NCBI GenBank assembly: GCA_964448675.1
Contig: CAYUZU010000001.1
Span: 310,001-374,000 of the forward strand
Direction: 5' to 3'
Source: CAYUZU01 sp964448675
GTDB lineage: Bacteria; Planctomycetota; Phycisphaerae; UBA1845; Fen-1342
DNA length: 64,000 bases
The notes below the pieces were generated by a model. That model searched no databases. It saw nothing but the letters and a program-made list of their open reading frames with translations, and was not told the DNA's origin. This document shows positions 16,607 through 25,273 of this stretch, one piece after another. Each line of letters begins with the position of its first letter. Within the stretch, counting starts at the first letter, position 1. Both the position numbers and the translations under genes were made by a program.

Positions 16607-18652
16607 CTACTCCTCGTCCTCTTCGGCCGCCTTGTACGAGGCGACGATCTGCTGCTGCACGTTGGGCGGGACGATGTCGTAGTGGCTGAGCTCCATCATG
16701 TAGCTGCCCTGGCCACCGGTGACGCTCTTGAGTTGCGATGCATACCCGGCGACTTCGGCCAGCGGCACCTGGGCCTTGATCACGACCTGGTTGCCGGGCA
16801 GCATGTCCTGGCCCTGGATCTGGCCGCGCTTGCCGGCAATGTCACGCGTGATATCGCCCATGAAGTCGGCGGGCACGGTGACTTCCATGTTGACCACCGG
16901 CTCGAGCAGGATGGGCTTGGACTGAGCAAAGGCCTTCTTGAAGGCCTGGCGGCCGGCGATCTGGAAGGCCACGTCCTTGCTGTCGACGGGGTGGGTCTTG
17001 CCGTCGACGAGCGACACCTTCACGTCGACGACGGGACAACCGGCAATGACGCCGCGCTTCATCTGGTCGCGTACGCCCTTGTCGACGCTGGGGCGGAACG
17101 CCTGGTCGATGGCGCCGCCGAAGATCTTGTCGACGAACTCGTAGCCGGCGCCGCGCTCGTTGGGCTCCATGTCGATGAACACGCGGGCGAACTGACCGGC
17201 GCCACCGCTCTGCTTCTTGTGGGTGTACTCGACGTACTTGGCGCTGCCGGAGATGGTCTCGCGGTAGGGGATCTTGGGCAGCTTGGTGGTCACCTCGGTC
17301 TTGAAGTAGCGCTTCATCTTGCTCTGGACAACCGTGAGGTGCTGGTCGCCCAGGCCGGCGATGACCGTCTCGCCCGTGTCGGGGTCACGGTGGTACTCGA
17401 AGCAGGGGTCTTCCTCGGCGAAGCGCCCCAGCGCCGCACCAATCTTCTCGACGTCGCCGCGCGACTTCGGCTCGATGGCGAGCGAGTACATCGGCGTAGG
17501 AATCTTGGGCAGGGGGATCGTGCCCTCGTTTGCCTTGGAGAAGAGCACGTCGCCGATCTTGGCGTCGATCTTGGCAAAGGCGACGATGTCGCCGGCGGGG
17601 GCCACGTCCTGCTCGGTCGTCTGGTTGGCCATGAGCTTGAGCACGTGGCCGGGGCGCTGGCCCTTGCGATCGCCGCTGGTGTAGAGCTGGTCGTCCGACG
17701 TCAGCGTGCCACTGTGCACGCGGCTGACGGAGTACCGGATGTTGCTTTTCGGGTCGGTGAGGACCTTGAAGACCTGGGCGATGAAGTCGCCGTCGGGCTT
17801 CGGGTCGATGGGGGTCTCCTTCGCTTCCTCGCCCTCACCGGTGACCAGCGTGCGCTGCTTGGCAATGGAGGGCGCGGGGGCGTACTTGACGATGGCATCG
17901 AGGAGTTCCTTGACACCGACGTCGCCCTTGGCGGAGGTGAACAGCACCGGCACGACGTGGCCCGACGCGACGGCCTTGCCGATCGCGGGGCCGAGTTTGT
18001 CGGCGGGCACCTCGCCCGTCTCCATGTACTGCTCCATCAATCCGTCATCGGTCTCGACGATGGCATCGAGGAGGGCGGTGTGGCATTCGCCAACGTCGAG
18101 CACGTCCACGTCGCCGGACTCGTTGCCCATGCAGTCGACGACGCCCTTGCCGCCGCCGCTGGGCAGGTTGATCGGATAGCATTCCTTGCCAAAGGTCTCG
18201 GTGATGGCGGACATGATGTCACCGAGTTGGATATTCTCCGCGTCGACGCGCGTGACGATAATCATGCGGGCCAGACCGTGGTCGCGGGCGAGATTGAACA
18301 TACGCCGCGTGTTGACACCGATGCCGGCGGCGGCGGAGACGACGACCGCGGCGGTGTCGACGGCGGCCAGCGCGGCGATGGCGGGGCCAGCGTAGTCTGG
18401 CATGCCGGGCGTGTCGACGAAATTCAGCAAGTGACCCTCGTGCTCGATATGGTAGACGCTGGAATCGGTGCTGTGCGCGCGTTCCTTTGATTCGTCGTCC
18501 CAGTCGAGCGTGCTGGAGCCGTCGTCCACGCTGCCAAGGCGCGTGGTTTTGCCGGCCTTGAGCAGGATCGCCTCGCCGAGCGTGGTCTTGCCGGCGGCGG
18601 CGTGACCGAGGAAGGCCACGTTGCGGATTCTGTCGATGTCGTGTGCGCCCAT
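16607..18652 (-). CDS. elongation factor G-like GTPase (EF-G2 type)
   Basis: The start is ATG 18652, since GGAGG lies 8 bases upstream and the product then begins MGAHDIDRIRNVAFLG. The 681-residue protein has the EF-G domain order: a G domain (about 1-270), domain II, then domains III-V ending in GQGSYMMELSHYDIVP. It matches the EF-G-like branch without the canonical DSTEAEQERGITI switch I. Even within that branch the G motifs are eroded: G1 reads GHAAAGKT (16-23), G4 reads TRVD (134-137) instead of NKxD, and the ERGISI-like switch segment reads ERAHST. DTPG (80-83) is intact. A role in translocation, ribosome recycling or regulation is unresolved. It is probably not the main EF-G. Confidence 0.85.
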   Translation of the reverse strand: MGAHDIDRIRNVAFLGHAAAGKTTLGEAILLKAGKTTRLGSVDDGSSTLDWDDESKERAHSTDSSVYHIEHEGHLLNFVDTPGMPDYAGPAIAALAAVDTAAVVVSAAAGIGVNTRRMFNLARDHGLARMIIVTRVDAENIQLGDIMSAITETFGKECYPINLPSGGGKGVVDCMGNESGDVDVLDVGECHTALLDAIVETDDGLMEQYMETGEVPADKLGPAIGKAVASGHVVPVLFTSAKGDVGVKELLDAIVKYAPAPSIAKQRTLVTGEGEEAKETPIDPKPDGDFIAQVFKVLTDPKSNIRYSVSRVHSGTLTSDDQLYTSGDRKGQRPGHVLKLMANQTTEQDVAPAGDIVAFAKIDAKIGDVLFSKANEGTIPLPKIPTPMYSLAIEPKSRGDVEKIGAALGRFAEEDPCFEYHRDPDTGETVIAGLGDQHLTVVQSKMKRYFKTEVTTKLPKIPYRETISGSAKYVEYTHKKQSGGAGQFARVFIDMEPNERGAGYEFVDKIFGGAIDQAFRPSVDKGVRDQMKRGVIAGCPVVDVKVSLVDGKTHPVDSKDVAFQIAGRQAFKKAFAQSKPILLEPVVNMEVTVPADFMGDITRDIAGKRGQIQGQDMLPGNQVVIKAQVPLAEVAGYASQLKSVTGGQGSYMMELSHYDIVPPNVQQQIVASYKAAEEDEE

Positions 18653-18728
18653 GCGCAAGCCTCCGGTGCGAATGACACTGTCCAAACGTGAAGTCGACCT
18701 TGTCGGGGCGACATAGGTCGAAACCCGC

Positions 18729-18756
18729 AGTATAGCAAGGCCAGCGCGCGTGCCAA
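18729..18756 (-). promoter_or_regulatory. sigma70 promoter of the EF-G-like gene
   Basis: On the minus strand TTGGCA (18756-18751) and TATACT (18734-18729) each match five of six consensus positions and are 16 bases apart. The leader to the ATG at 18652 would be about 70 bases. Confidence 0.65.
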
Positions 18757-18994
18757 GGGCGCCCCGCCGGACGTCCTATAACGTCGTTGTTGCGCCAGGC
18801 GGCTTGTGAGCGCTCCCGGCGGCCCTCACCACTGCGCCTCAGACCCTGCGGTTCCCCGCCGCCGCGAGCCGTGATAGCATGGACCCGTTGCGGCGTCGGA
18901 GCGGCGCCTATCGTCAGGGGCGGGTGGCTCCGGAAGAGCGGCCCGGCCCGCCAGGTGCCGACGGGGCCGGACACATAGCTGAGCGAGGGATGCC
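18757..18994. other. intergenic region between divergent genes
   Basis: Together with the EF-G-like leader this gap is about 340 bases. Beyond the minus-strand promoter it holds a TGATAGCAT patch (18872-18880) that could be the -10 region of the plus-strand gene at 18995. No gene, repeat or RNA structure is recognised. Confidence 0.35.
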
Positions 18995-19807
18995 ATGTTG
19001 CGAATACTCGTTGTAGCGTTGTGCCTGTCGCTGTGGGTGGTGACGGCGCCTGCGGTCGTGAACGAGGCGCCGGCGGCAGAAGACACCGCGCCGGTCGACC
19101 CGCCCGAGGAGGAGCGTGACGAGGACCCGCAGCGCGAGGCGGTCCGGGCCGACCTGCGCAAGATCGAGTGGGCGCTCGAGGACCATTACAAGAAGTGCGA
19201 GCTGTGCGAGGGGAAGGGCAAGATCGGCAAGCGCGACTGCTACGAGTGCGCCGGCTTCGCCCGCACGTACCAGGGTGGCTACCAGTTCCTGGTCGATCAG
19301 TACATCGCGTATTGCAAGCTGTTCGACAAGCACGCGGCGGTCCTGAAGCAGCATGAGGACATCCGCGAGCGGGCCGTCGAGCACCGCAAGCGGTACCTGT
19401 TCTCCATCACGCAGGAGATGGGGCCCAAGCTCGAGCGCAACTGGCAGCTCAAGGGTGGCGAGGTCGAACTCGTCAGCAGCAAGCGGGTCGACGGGCAGTA
19501 CAACGAGCTGGCCCACGACCTGGTGCGCGGGGCAAAGGGGGATCCCGCCGGCAAGGGCGTTGCGCTGCGGGGGCAGGTGGTGCGCACGTACGAGCGGGAC
19601 GACCGGCGCGTGGCCAAGGTCCGAACCGAGACGGTCGAGCTGCGCTCGCGCGTGTGCTACGTCATCATGCCGGACGACTTGAAGTGGAAGGACTTCCAGA
19701 AGGTCCGCGTGATCGGCCAGATCGTCAAAGCCGAAGCGCTGCGCGGCGCGCTGCCCATCCGTGACGACAAGACCATCATCATCGCGCCGGTGCACGGCAC
19801 AGAGTAG
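18995..19807 (+). CDS. secreted protein with DnaJ-like CxxC pair
   Basis: This 270-residue protein is not recognised beyond general features. A signal peptide (MLRILVVALCLSLWVVTAPA) is followed by an acidic Pro/Glu linker. A four-cysteine cluster then reads CELCEGKGKIGKRDCYEC (about residues 68-85), like one zinc-binding repeat of the DnaJ central domain (CxxCxGxG). Residues 95-150 are helical and 160-265 are beta-strand-like (VRGAKGDPAGKGVALRGQVV through KVRVIGQIVK). GAGGGA precedes the ATG. It is monocistronic and converges on proC. A metal-binding or structural role in the periplasm is a guess. Confidence 0.6.
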   Translation: MLRILVVALCLSLWVVTAPAVVNEAPAAEDTAPVDPPEEERDEDPQREAVRADLRKIEWALEDHYKKCELCEGKGKIGKRDCYECAGFARTYQGGYQFLVDQYIAYCKLFDKHAAVLKQHEDIRERAVEHRKRYLFSITQEMGPKLERNWQLKGGEVELVSSKRVDGQYNELAHDLVRGAKGDPAGKGVALRGQVVRTYERDDRRVAKVRTETVELRSRVCYVIMPDDLKWKDFQKVRVIGQIVKAEALRGALPIRDDKTIIIAPVHGTE

Positions 19808-19833
19808 CGCACGGATCGCAGGTGGACACGGCG

Positions 19834-20652
19834 CTACGAGCCGAGCTCGCGGCTACGATTGAAGGCCGCGACGATGCCCGCCACGATCTTCTCAAAGACG
19901 TCGTTTGCCCGCAGGCAGGCCATGGCCGCTTCGGTCGTGCCGCCGGGTGACGTCACCTTCTCACGCAGCACGTCGGGGGTTTCGCCGGATTCGAGCATCA
20001 TGCGCGCTGCGCCGAGGGCGGTCTGCTTGGCCAGCAGGTTCGCGTACTGCGGCGAAAGGCCGATGCGTTTGGCGGCTTCCATGAGGGCTTCGGTGAAGAA
20101 GTAGTAATAGGCGGGGCCGGTGCCGGAGACCGCCGTGATCGCGTCCATCAGCTCTTCGGACTGGATGTGGACGCTCTTGCCGCCGGCGTCGAAGATCCGC
20201 TGGGCCCGCAGCAGGTCGGCCTCGCTGGCGTAGCGGCCGGGGCAGACGCCCGCCATGCCGGCCCCGACGTGCGAGGCGAGGTTGGGCATCGTGCGCACGA
20301 CCCGCGCGCGGATCTGCGGGAAGCACGCCTCGATCGCGGCGGTCGAAACGCCGGCCATGATCGAGACGACCAGGTGGTCCTCGCGCACCTGGCTGGCGAA
20401 CTCGGCGACCGCTTCGCGATACTGCTGTGGCTTGACCGCCAGCAGCAGGATGTAGCTGTCGCGCACGAGCTGAACGTTGTCGTCGGTGGTGGCGACGTGA
20501 AACCGCTGCTCGAAGGCGCGGCGCCGGTCCGGGTTCGGATCCGACGCGAGGATGCGGTCTTCGAGCAGTACGCTGTTGCGCAGCACGCCGTGGATGATCC
20601 CCTCAGCGGCGTTGCCGGCGCCAATGACACCGATTTCATACTGGGTGGACAA
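19834..20652 (-). CDS. proC: pyrroline-5-carboxylate reductase
   Basis: The 272-residue protein catalyses the last step of proline synthesis, reducing 1-pyrroline-5-carboxylate with NAD(P)H. It has the N-terminal Rossmann motif IGVIGAGNAAEGI, LLAVKPQQYREAV, VRTMPNLASHVGAG, and the signature SGTGPAYYYFFTEAL followed by SPGGTTEAAMACL. Length is typical. The start is TTG 20652 with AGGAG about 7 bases upstream. It is adjacent to, and on the same strand as, the diguanylate cyclase gene, 58 bases apart. Confidence 0.96.
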   Translation of the reverse strand: MSTQYEIGVIGAGNAAEGIIHGVLRNSVLLEDRILASDPNPDRRRAFEQRFHVATTDDNVQLVRDSYILLLAVKPQQYREAVAEFASQVREDHLVVSIMAGVSTAAIEACFPQIRARVVRTMPNLASHVGAGMAGVCPGRYASEADLLRAQRIFDAGGKSVHIQSEELMDAITAVSGTGPAYYYFFTEALMEAAKRIGLSPQYANLLAKQTALGAARMMLESGETPDVLREKVTSPGGTTEAAMACLRANDVFEKIVAGIVAAFNRSRELGS

Positions 20653-20710
20653 GGGTCGACTCCTCTTCCCGCGGGCCCGGGCGACATCCTAGCGGCAGCG
20701 CGGCGGGACG

Positions 20711-22141
20711 TCAGCCGCGCCGGCGCGGTGACGGAACCTGCTCGGGCGTGAAACGGGCGGTGGTGGAGGCGGTCGGTGGGGCTGGCAAGTCGCCGAGGGC
20801 GGCACTGGTCGCCAGTTGATCGCGGCCGCTCTTCTTGGCGCGGTACATGGCGCGATCGGCGGCTTCGATCAAGGCGCTCGCGGACATACCCGGTCGCCAT
20901 TCGGCCGCGCCCACACTGGCCGTGACGGGCATCGGGGCATTGCGATAGTGGGCGACATCCGTGCGCACCGAGTGGATGAGACGGTCCGCCACGTGGCGTG
21001 CCCCGGCGCGATCGGTCGCGGGCAACATCACCACAAACTCATCCCCGCCGACGCGGGCCGCGCCATCAAACTGGCGCAGCACACCGGTAATGCGGCTCGC
21101 GACATGACGCAGCACGCAATCGCCGGCCGCGTGGCCGTGGTGGTCGTTGATGCCTTTCAAGCCATCCAGGTCAACGACCAGGGCCGATAGCGGGCTGCCG
21201 AAGCGTTCGGCGCGGCGGATCTCGCGTTCGAGCGATTCGGTGATCCAGCGGAGGTTGTAGAGGCCGGTCAGCGTGTCCACGCGGGCCTCGACGCGGGCTT
21301 CGTCGTACAGCCGCGCGTGAGAGAGCGTCCGCGCCACGAACGACATCAGGGTCTCGAGCGCGCCTTCCACCGGCGGCGGTGCTTGCGGGCTGCGGTCGGC
21401 GAGGAGCAGCACGCCGACGAGTCGCCCGTCGGTACGGAGTGGTGCGAGCAGGCACGCGCCATCCGCGCCGGTCGGGCGTGCGAGATGGGGCACGCCCTCG
21501 GCGATCAGGGTCTGGCGGAGATTGTCGGTCTTGATAAGGCGGTCTTCGCGGGTAATCCAGGCGAGCAGGTGCTGCTGTGGCGCGCCCGTGGCGACACTGA
21601 ACGGTACTGCCGCGCGCTTGTGGGTCGATTCCGCGAGCGTGAGCAGGCCACGCCGCTCGTCATGCAGGTACAGCGAGGCGTGCTGATAGCCGAGGCGTCC
21701 CGGCAGGGTATTGATGAGTCGGCGGCACAGACTCGGGAGGTGCAGGTCGAGGAGGCTGAGCGTCCAGCCGGGGATCGGCGGAACGGCGCGGAGGTCCTCC
21801 GGGGCGCGGGCGGATGGCATGGCGTCGTGGTCGGTGTCGGTCCAGAGCACTTCGAAGACAACGCTGGTGCACGGTTTACGGATGTGGCGGCCGGTTGGAA
21901 GGCCTTCCGACGCCCGTGAGCGATCAGAGAAGAAATAGATGTACTGCTCCGCGTTCGGGAGCGATTGCGGGAGCGGTGTGTCGAGGTCAAGCCAGACCTG
22001 CCGAATACGTCCGATATCGCAATCCGCCACCGACCAGCTCGATACTGCGCACAGCCGCCGGCTTGGCGGCCGCGAGGCCGCGATCGCATCCCGCAGCGTC
22101 TCGTCGCGGGAGATCAGCAGAACGTCGATGGTCTCGGACAT
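20711..22141 (-). CDS. pseudo-receiver/GAF/GGDEF diguanylate cyclase
   Basis: Start ATG 22141 gives a 476-residue protein. The first 100 residues look like a degenerate receiver domain (IDVLLISRDETLRDAI, VWLDLD, IRKP) lacking the usual acidic pair on strand 1. A GAF-like domain spans about 135-280 (SLLDLHLPSLCRRLINTLPG through LAPLRTDGRLVGVLLLAD). A GGDEF domain follows from about 285, with an intact GGDEF (365-369) and the RxxD inhibitory site RQFD (356-359). It should make c-di-GMP with product inhibition. No membrane segments are seen. An open frame continues upstream on this strand but lies antisense to the TPR gene and is not real. Confidence 0.9.
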   Translation of the reverse strand: MSETIDVLLISRDETLRDAIAASRPPSRRLCAVSSWSVADCDIGRIRQVWLDLDTPLPQSLPNAEQYIYFFSDRSRASEGLPTGRHIRKPCTSVVFEVLWTDTDHDAMPSARAPEDLRAVPPIPGWTLSLLDLHLPSLCRRLINTLPGRLGYQHASLYLHDERRGLLTLAESTHKRAAVPFSVATGAPQQHLLAWITREDRLIKTDNLRQTLIAEGVPHLARPTGADGACLLAPLRTDGRLVGVLLLADRSPQAPPPVEGALETLMSFVARTLSHARLYDEARVEARVDTLTGLYNLRWITESLEREIRRAERFGSPLSALVVDLDGLKGINDHHGHAAGDCVLRHVASRITGVLRQFDGAARVGGDEFVVMLPATDRAGARHVADRLIHSVRTDVAHYRNAPMPVTASVGAAEWRPGMSASALIEAADRAMYRAKKSGRDQLATSAALGDLPAPPTASTTARFTPEQVPSPRRRG

Positions 22142-22354
22142 GTCGGCCCCTATGAGGCTTTTCCTGACTGATTCTATCGGGGGCATCGAAATCGCGACTG
22201 TAACCTTAGTGGATACGCTCGCCGGGGATGGGCGTGCACGCCGAACGCGCAGTTTTGATGCACCCAGGCGCAGAAATGTTCCGATATGAAGACCTGACAC
22301 GTCGACGCCACGTGGGGTCGACCGCTGCAGACGTCCCGAGCCGACCGACGCCGA

Positions 22355-24739
22355 ATGAGCGAAGAGCTGGAACCACAAGCCGAGCCCACGCGATCCATGG
22401 CGACGCTGCTCAGCGGCCGCTGGCAGATCCCGCTGGCGGTGGTGGCGGCGCTCGTCGCCGGTACGGCGCTCTATCGGCTGCTGCCCGAGCCGGCGCCGGT
22501 GGACTTCGATGCGGTCATGGCGGACATCGCGCTGCTGGAGCAGGCGGGGGACACGGTCGGGGCGGCGGATGCGGCAGCGAACCTGCTGGCGCACGACCCG
22601 CCGCTGCCGCAGAAGCAGCGAGCCGCGCTGCACGAAAAGCTCGCCGACCTGATCTTCGCCGCCGAACGCCGGCACGACACCCACGACCCCAACAATGTCG
22701 CGGCGCTGCTCGAGCACAGCGAGGATGCGCGGCGTCTGGGCGGGGAGGTGCAGCCGGAAGACGACCTGCGTGACGCGTACGCCTACATGTGGCTGGGCAG
22801 GATCGACCCGGCCCTGGACCGTTTCCGCAAACTGCTGGCAGCGGACCTGCGCACGGATGAGCACCAGAAGGTGGTGCAGGCGATCGTCGACCTGCTGGAG
22901 ACCCGACCGGCGGCGGCGCTGGAGCGGCGGCGCCTGCTGGAGCAGGTCCTGGCGGACGACGCGATCGCACCGCGTTACGTCTGGTGGGCGCTGCAACGGG
23001 CAGTGCAGGACGCGCTCGACGAAAACGACACACTGCGGGCCAAGGCGCTGCTCGACGAGCATGGCAGCCGGCTGGCCACGTCGGACCTCAAGGGTTACCT
23101 CGATTATCTGCGGGCGTCGATCATGGTGCACGAGGGCCGTCCGGCCGAGGCCGAGCCGGTCGTCTACTGGATCGACACCTGGCTGGGCGAAGAGGCCCGC
23201 GCGACGAAGGAGCTGGACGACTTCGGTCACCTGCCCAGCCTGAACCGCTGGCTGATGGGGCGCATCCACCTCGCCGAGCAGCGCCCGCAGGACGCGTTGT
23301 GTGCGTTCGAGGAGGCGCTGCAGCGGCTGCCGACGCCGCAGTTGCGCGTGGCCGCCACGGTGGGCCGCGGGCTGGCGCTGGGTGCGCTGAACCGGCACGA
23401 AGCGGCGCGCGAAGTCTTCCGCGACGCCCTGCGCGAGGTGCGGGCGAATCCACGGATGCGTCAGGCGGCGATCGAGGAGTTTCAGCAGGCGTTGCTGCGC
23501 CTGTCGGACGAGCAGGTGGCACGAAAGGACTACGAGAACGCACTCGATTATCTCTCGCTGGCGGCCGAGCTCACGCCGGACGACCAGCGGGTGCGCAAGC
23601 TCGAGCTGTTCGACCGGCTGGGGCGCGCCTACCAGATGGCGGCGCACAACGTCGACGATGCGAAGCGAGCCCAGGCGTATCAGCAGGCGGCCGGCAACGC
23701 ATTCGAACGGGCGGCGGACCTGGTCGACCTCGACGAGGAACACCTCGCATCGTTGCTCTGGTCCGCGGCGCAGGCGTTCGACGTAGCGGGGCGGATCGGC
23801 GACCTGCGGCGCGTGCTGGAGCGCTTCGTTCCCGGTCGCAGCGGACACCCCGCCATGCCCCAAGCGCTGCTGATGCTGGGGCAGGCGTGCGAGGGCCTGG
23901 GTGACCTGGCCGCGGCGGAGCGCTGGTATCGGCAGGTGATCGAGGACTACCCGCGGCTGGGGGAGGCGGCGCGGGCCAAGGTGCTGACGGCGCGCGTGTT
24001 CCTGTCCATGGGCACGGAGCGTTTCGACGATGCTGAACGACTACTGACGGAGTTGATCACGCAGGATTACGTGTCGCCGGACGCGCCGGAGTTTCGCGAC
24101 GCGCTGCTGACGCTGTGTGAGCTGCTCTATCACCAGAAGCGCTATGCCGAAGCGATCGGCCGGCTGGAGGATTTCCTGGCGCTGTATCCGAAGGACCCGG
24201 AGCTGCTCCAGGCGCGTTTCATGCTGGCCAATGCGTACCGGCGCAGCGCATTCAGCCTGCGCGACGAAACGCCGGACGGCACGCCACCGGAGGCCGCGCT
24301 CGCCGAGAGTCGGGCGCGTTTCGCCCAGGCGGCGGAGCTGTACGGCAAGCTGCTGGAGTTGCTCGAAGCGCTGCCGGCGGACAGCGCGGCGGTGAAGCTG
24401 TACACGCGGCTGGCGCTGTTCTACCGGGGCGACTGCCTGTTCGAGCTGAACGACCCGCAGTCGCTGCAGGCGGCGCTGGCGACGTATCGCAACGCGGCGG
24501 CGCGCTACGAGGGGCACCCGGCGGCGCTGACGGCGCACGTGCAGGTGGCCAACACGTATCTGCGGCTGGGAGACCTGGCGGAGGCGGCGCGGGCGCTGGA
24601 GCGGGCGCGCTGGCTGCTCCGCACGATTCCGGAGACCGAATTCACCCGGTCCAGCGGCACGCGTGCCGAGTGGGCGCGTTTTCTGGACACGGTGTTGACA
24701 TCCGAGCTTTTCAAGGACGTTTTTGCAGCCGCCCAGTGA
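22355..24739 (+). CDS. membrane-anchored TPR-repeat protein
   Basis: The 794-residue protein has one N-terminal transmembrane segment (about 22-42, WQIPLAVVAALVAGTALYRL). The rest is alpha-solenoid sequence with many TPR-like pairs, for example ALLMLGQACEGLGDLAAAER and AQVANTYLRLGDLAEAARAL-type repeats near the end. No catalytic motif is seen. It starts the plus-strand run that continues into flgN and the flagellar operons, 30 bases before the flgN-like gene, so it may be a scaffold for flagellar or envelope assembly; that is inference. No clear ribosome binding site precedes ATG 22355, so a later start is possible. Confidence 0.75.
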   Translation: MSEELEPQAEPTRSMATLLSGRWQIPLAVVAALVAGTALYRLLPEPAPVDFDAVMADIALLEQAGDTVGAADAAANLLAHDPPLPQKQRAALHEKLADLIFAAERRHDTHDPNNVAALLEHSEDARRLGGEVQPEDDLRDAYAYMWLGRIDPALDRFRKLLAADLRTDEHQKVVQAIVDLLETRPAAALERRRLLEQVLADDAIAPRYVWWALQRAVQDALDENDTLRAKALLDEHGSRLATSDLKGYLDYLRASIMVHEGRPAEAEPVVYWIDTWLGEEARATKELDDFGHLPSLNRWLMGRIHLAEQRPQDALCAFEEALQRLPTPQLRVAATVGRGLALGALNRHEAAREVFRDALREVRANPRMRQAAIEEFQQALLRLSDEQVARKDYENALDYLSLAAELTPDDQRVRKLELFDRLGRAYQMAAHNVDDAKRAQAYQQAAGNAFERAADLVDLDEEHLASLLWSAAQAFDVAGRIGDLRRVLERFVPGRSGHPAMPQALLMLGQACEGLGDLAAAERWYRQVIEDYPRLGEAARAKVLTARVFLSMGTERFDDAERLLTELITQDYVSPDAPEFRDALLTLCELLYHQKRYAEAIGRLEDFLALYPKDPELLQARFMLANAYRRSAFSLRDETPDGTPPEAALAESRARFAQAAELYGKLLELLEALPADSAAVKLYTRLALFYRGDCLFELNDPQSLQAALATYRNAAARYEGHPAALTAHVQVANTYLRLGDLAEAARALERARWLLRTIPETEFTRSSGTRAEWARFLDTVLTSELFKDVFAAAQ

Positions 24740-24769
24740 CGGCAGAGGACTTGCGAAGAGGAGCACGTA

Positions 24770-25231
24770 ATGGACAGTCAAGTGAGTCGACTCGACGCCG
24801 GGCATCTGATCGAGCTGTTGACCAAGCAGCGCGACCTGTACCGCGGCCTGCGCGATCTCAGCGAGAAGCAGCGGGCGATGATCTCGGGCGACCGGCCCGA
24901 ACTGCTGCTCGGCATTCTGCGCGACCGGCAGGACCTGGTGACGTCGCTGGCCCGGCTGAACGAGGAGCTCGGTCCCTACCGCCGCAACTGGGATGCGACG
25001 TACTCGGCGCTGCCCGAGGCCCAGCGGGCCCAGGCGTCGGAGATGCTGCACGAGATCAACGACCTGCTGCGCAAGATTTTGCGCACCGATCAGGAAGACG
25101 GGGCCCTGCTGTCGGCCCGCAAGCAGGCCGTGGGCGCAGCGATTGCCGACACGGCCAGCGGGCAGGCGGCCAATAGCGCTTACGCCAAGGGCGGAACTTC
25201 CGGGCCGTCATCGGCCGATATGACTGGCTGA
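24770..25231 (+). CDS. flgN: FlgN-like flagellar chaperone
   Basis: The 153-residue helical protein resembles FlgN. Its N-terminal part has LIELLTKQRDLYRGLRDLSEKQRAMI, where FlgN proteins have a helix-hairpin that shields the hook-associated proteins FlgK and FlgL before export, and it has a short disordered Gly/Ser tail. AGAGGAG precedes the ATG. No flgK or flgL is in the window. The family is weakly conserved, so the call leans on length, helix pattern and flagellar context. Confidence 0.65.
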   Translation: MDSQVSRLDAGHLIELLTKQRDLYRGLRDLSEKQRAMISGDRPELLLGILRDRQDLVTSLARLNEELGPYRRNWDATYSALPEAQRAQASEMLHEINDLLRKILRTDQEDGALLSARKQAVGAAIADTASGQAANSAYAKGGTSGPSSADMTG

Positions 25232-25273
25232 TGCGCAATTGTGTGGCAGCAGTGATTCGCACGGAGTCTGTTT

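Noticed and set aside
22142..23863. Minus-strand open frame extending the diguanylate cyclase upstream by 574 codons
   Set aside because: It lies antisense to the TPR gene, has a low-complexity Arg/Val/Leu composition typical of GC-rich shadow frames, and the cyclase has a sensible start at 22141.
24741..24754. GGCAG...TTGC before flgN considered as a sigma54 promoter
   Set aside because: Initiation would remove the ribosome binding site, leaving almost no leader.
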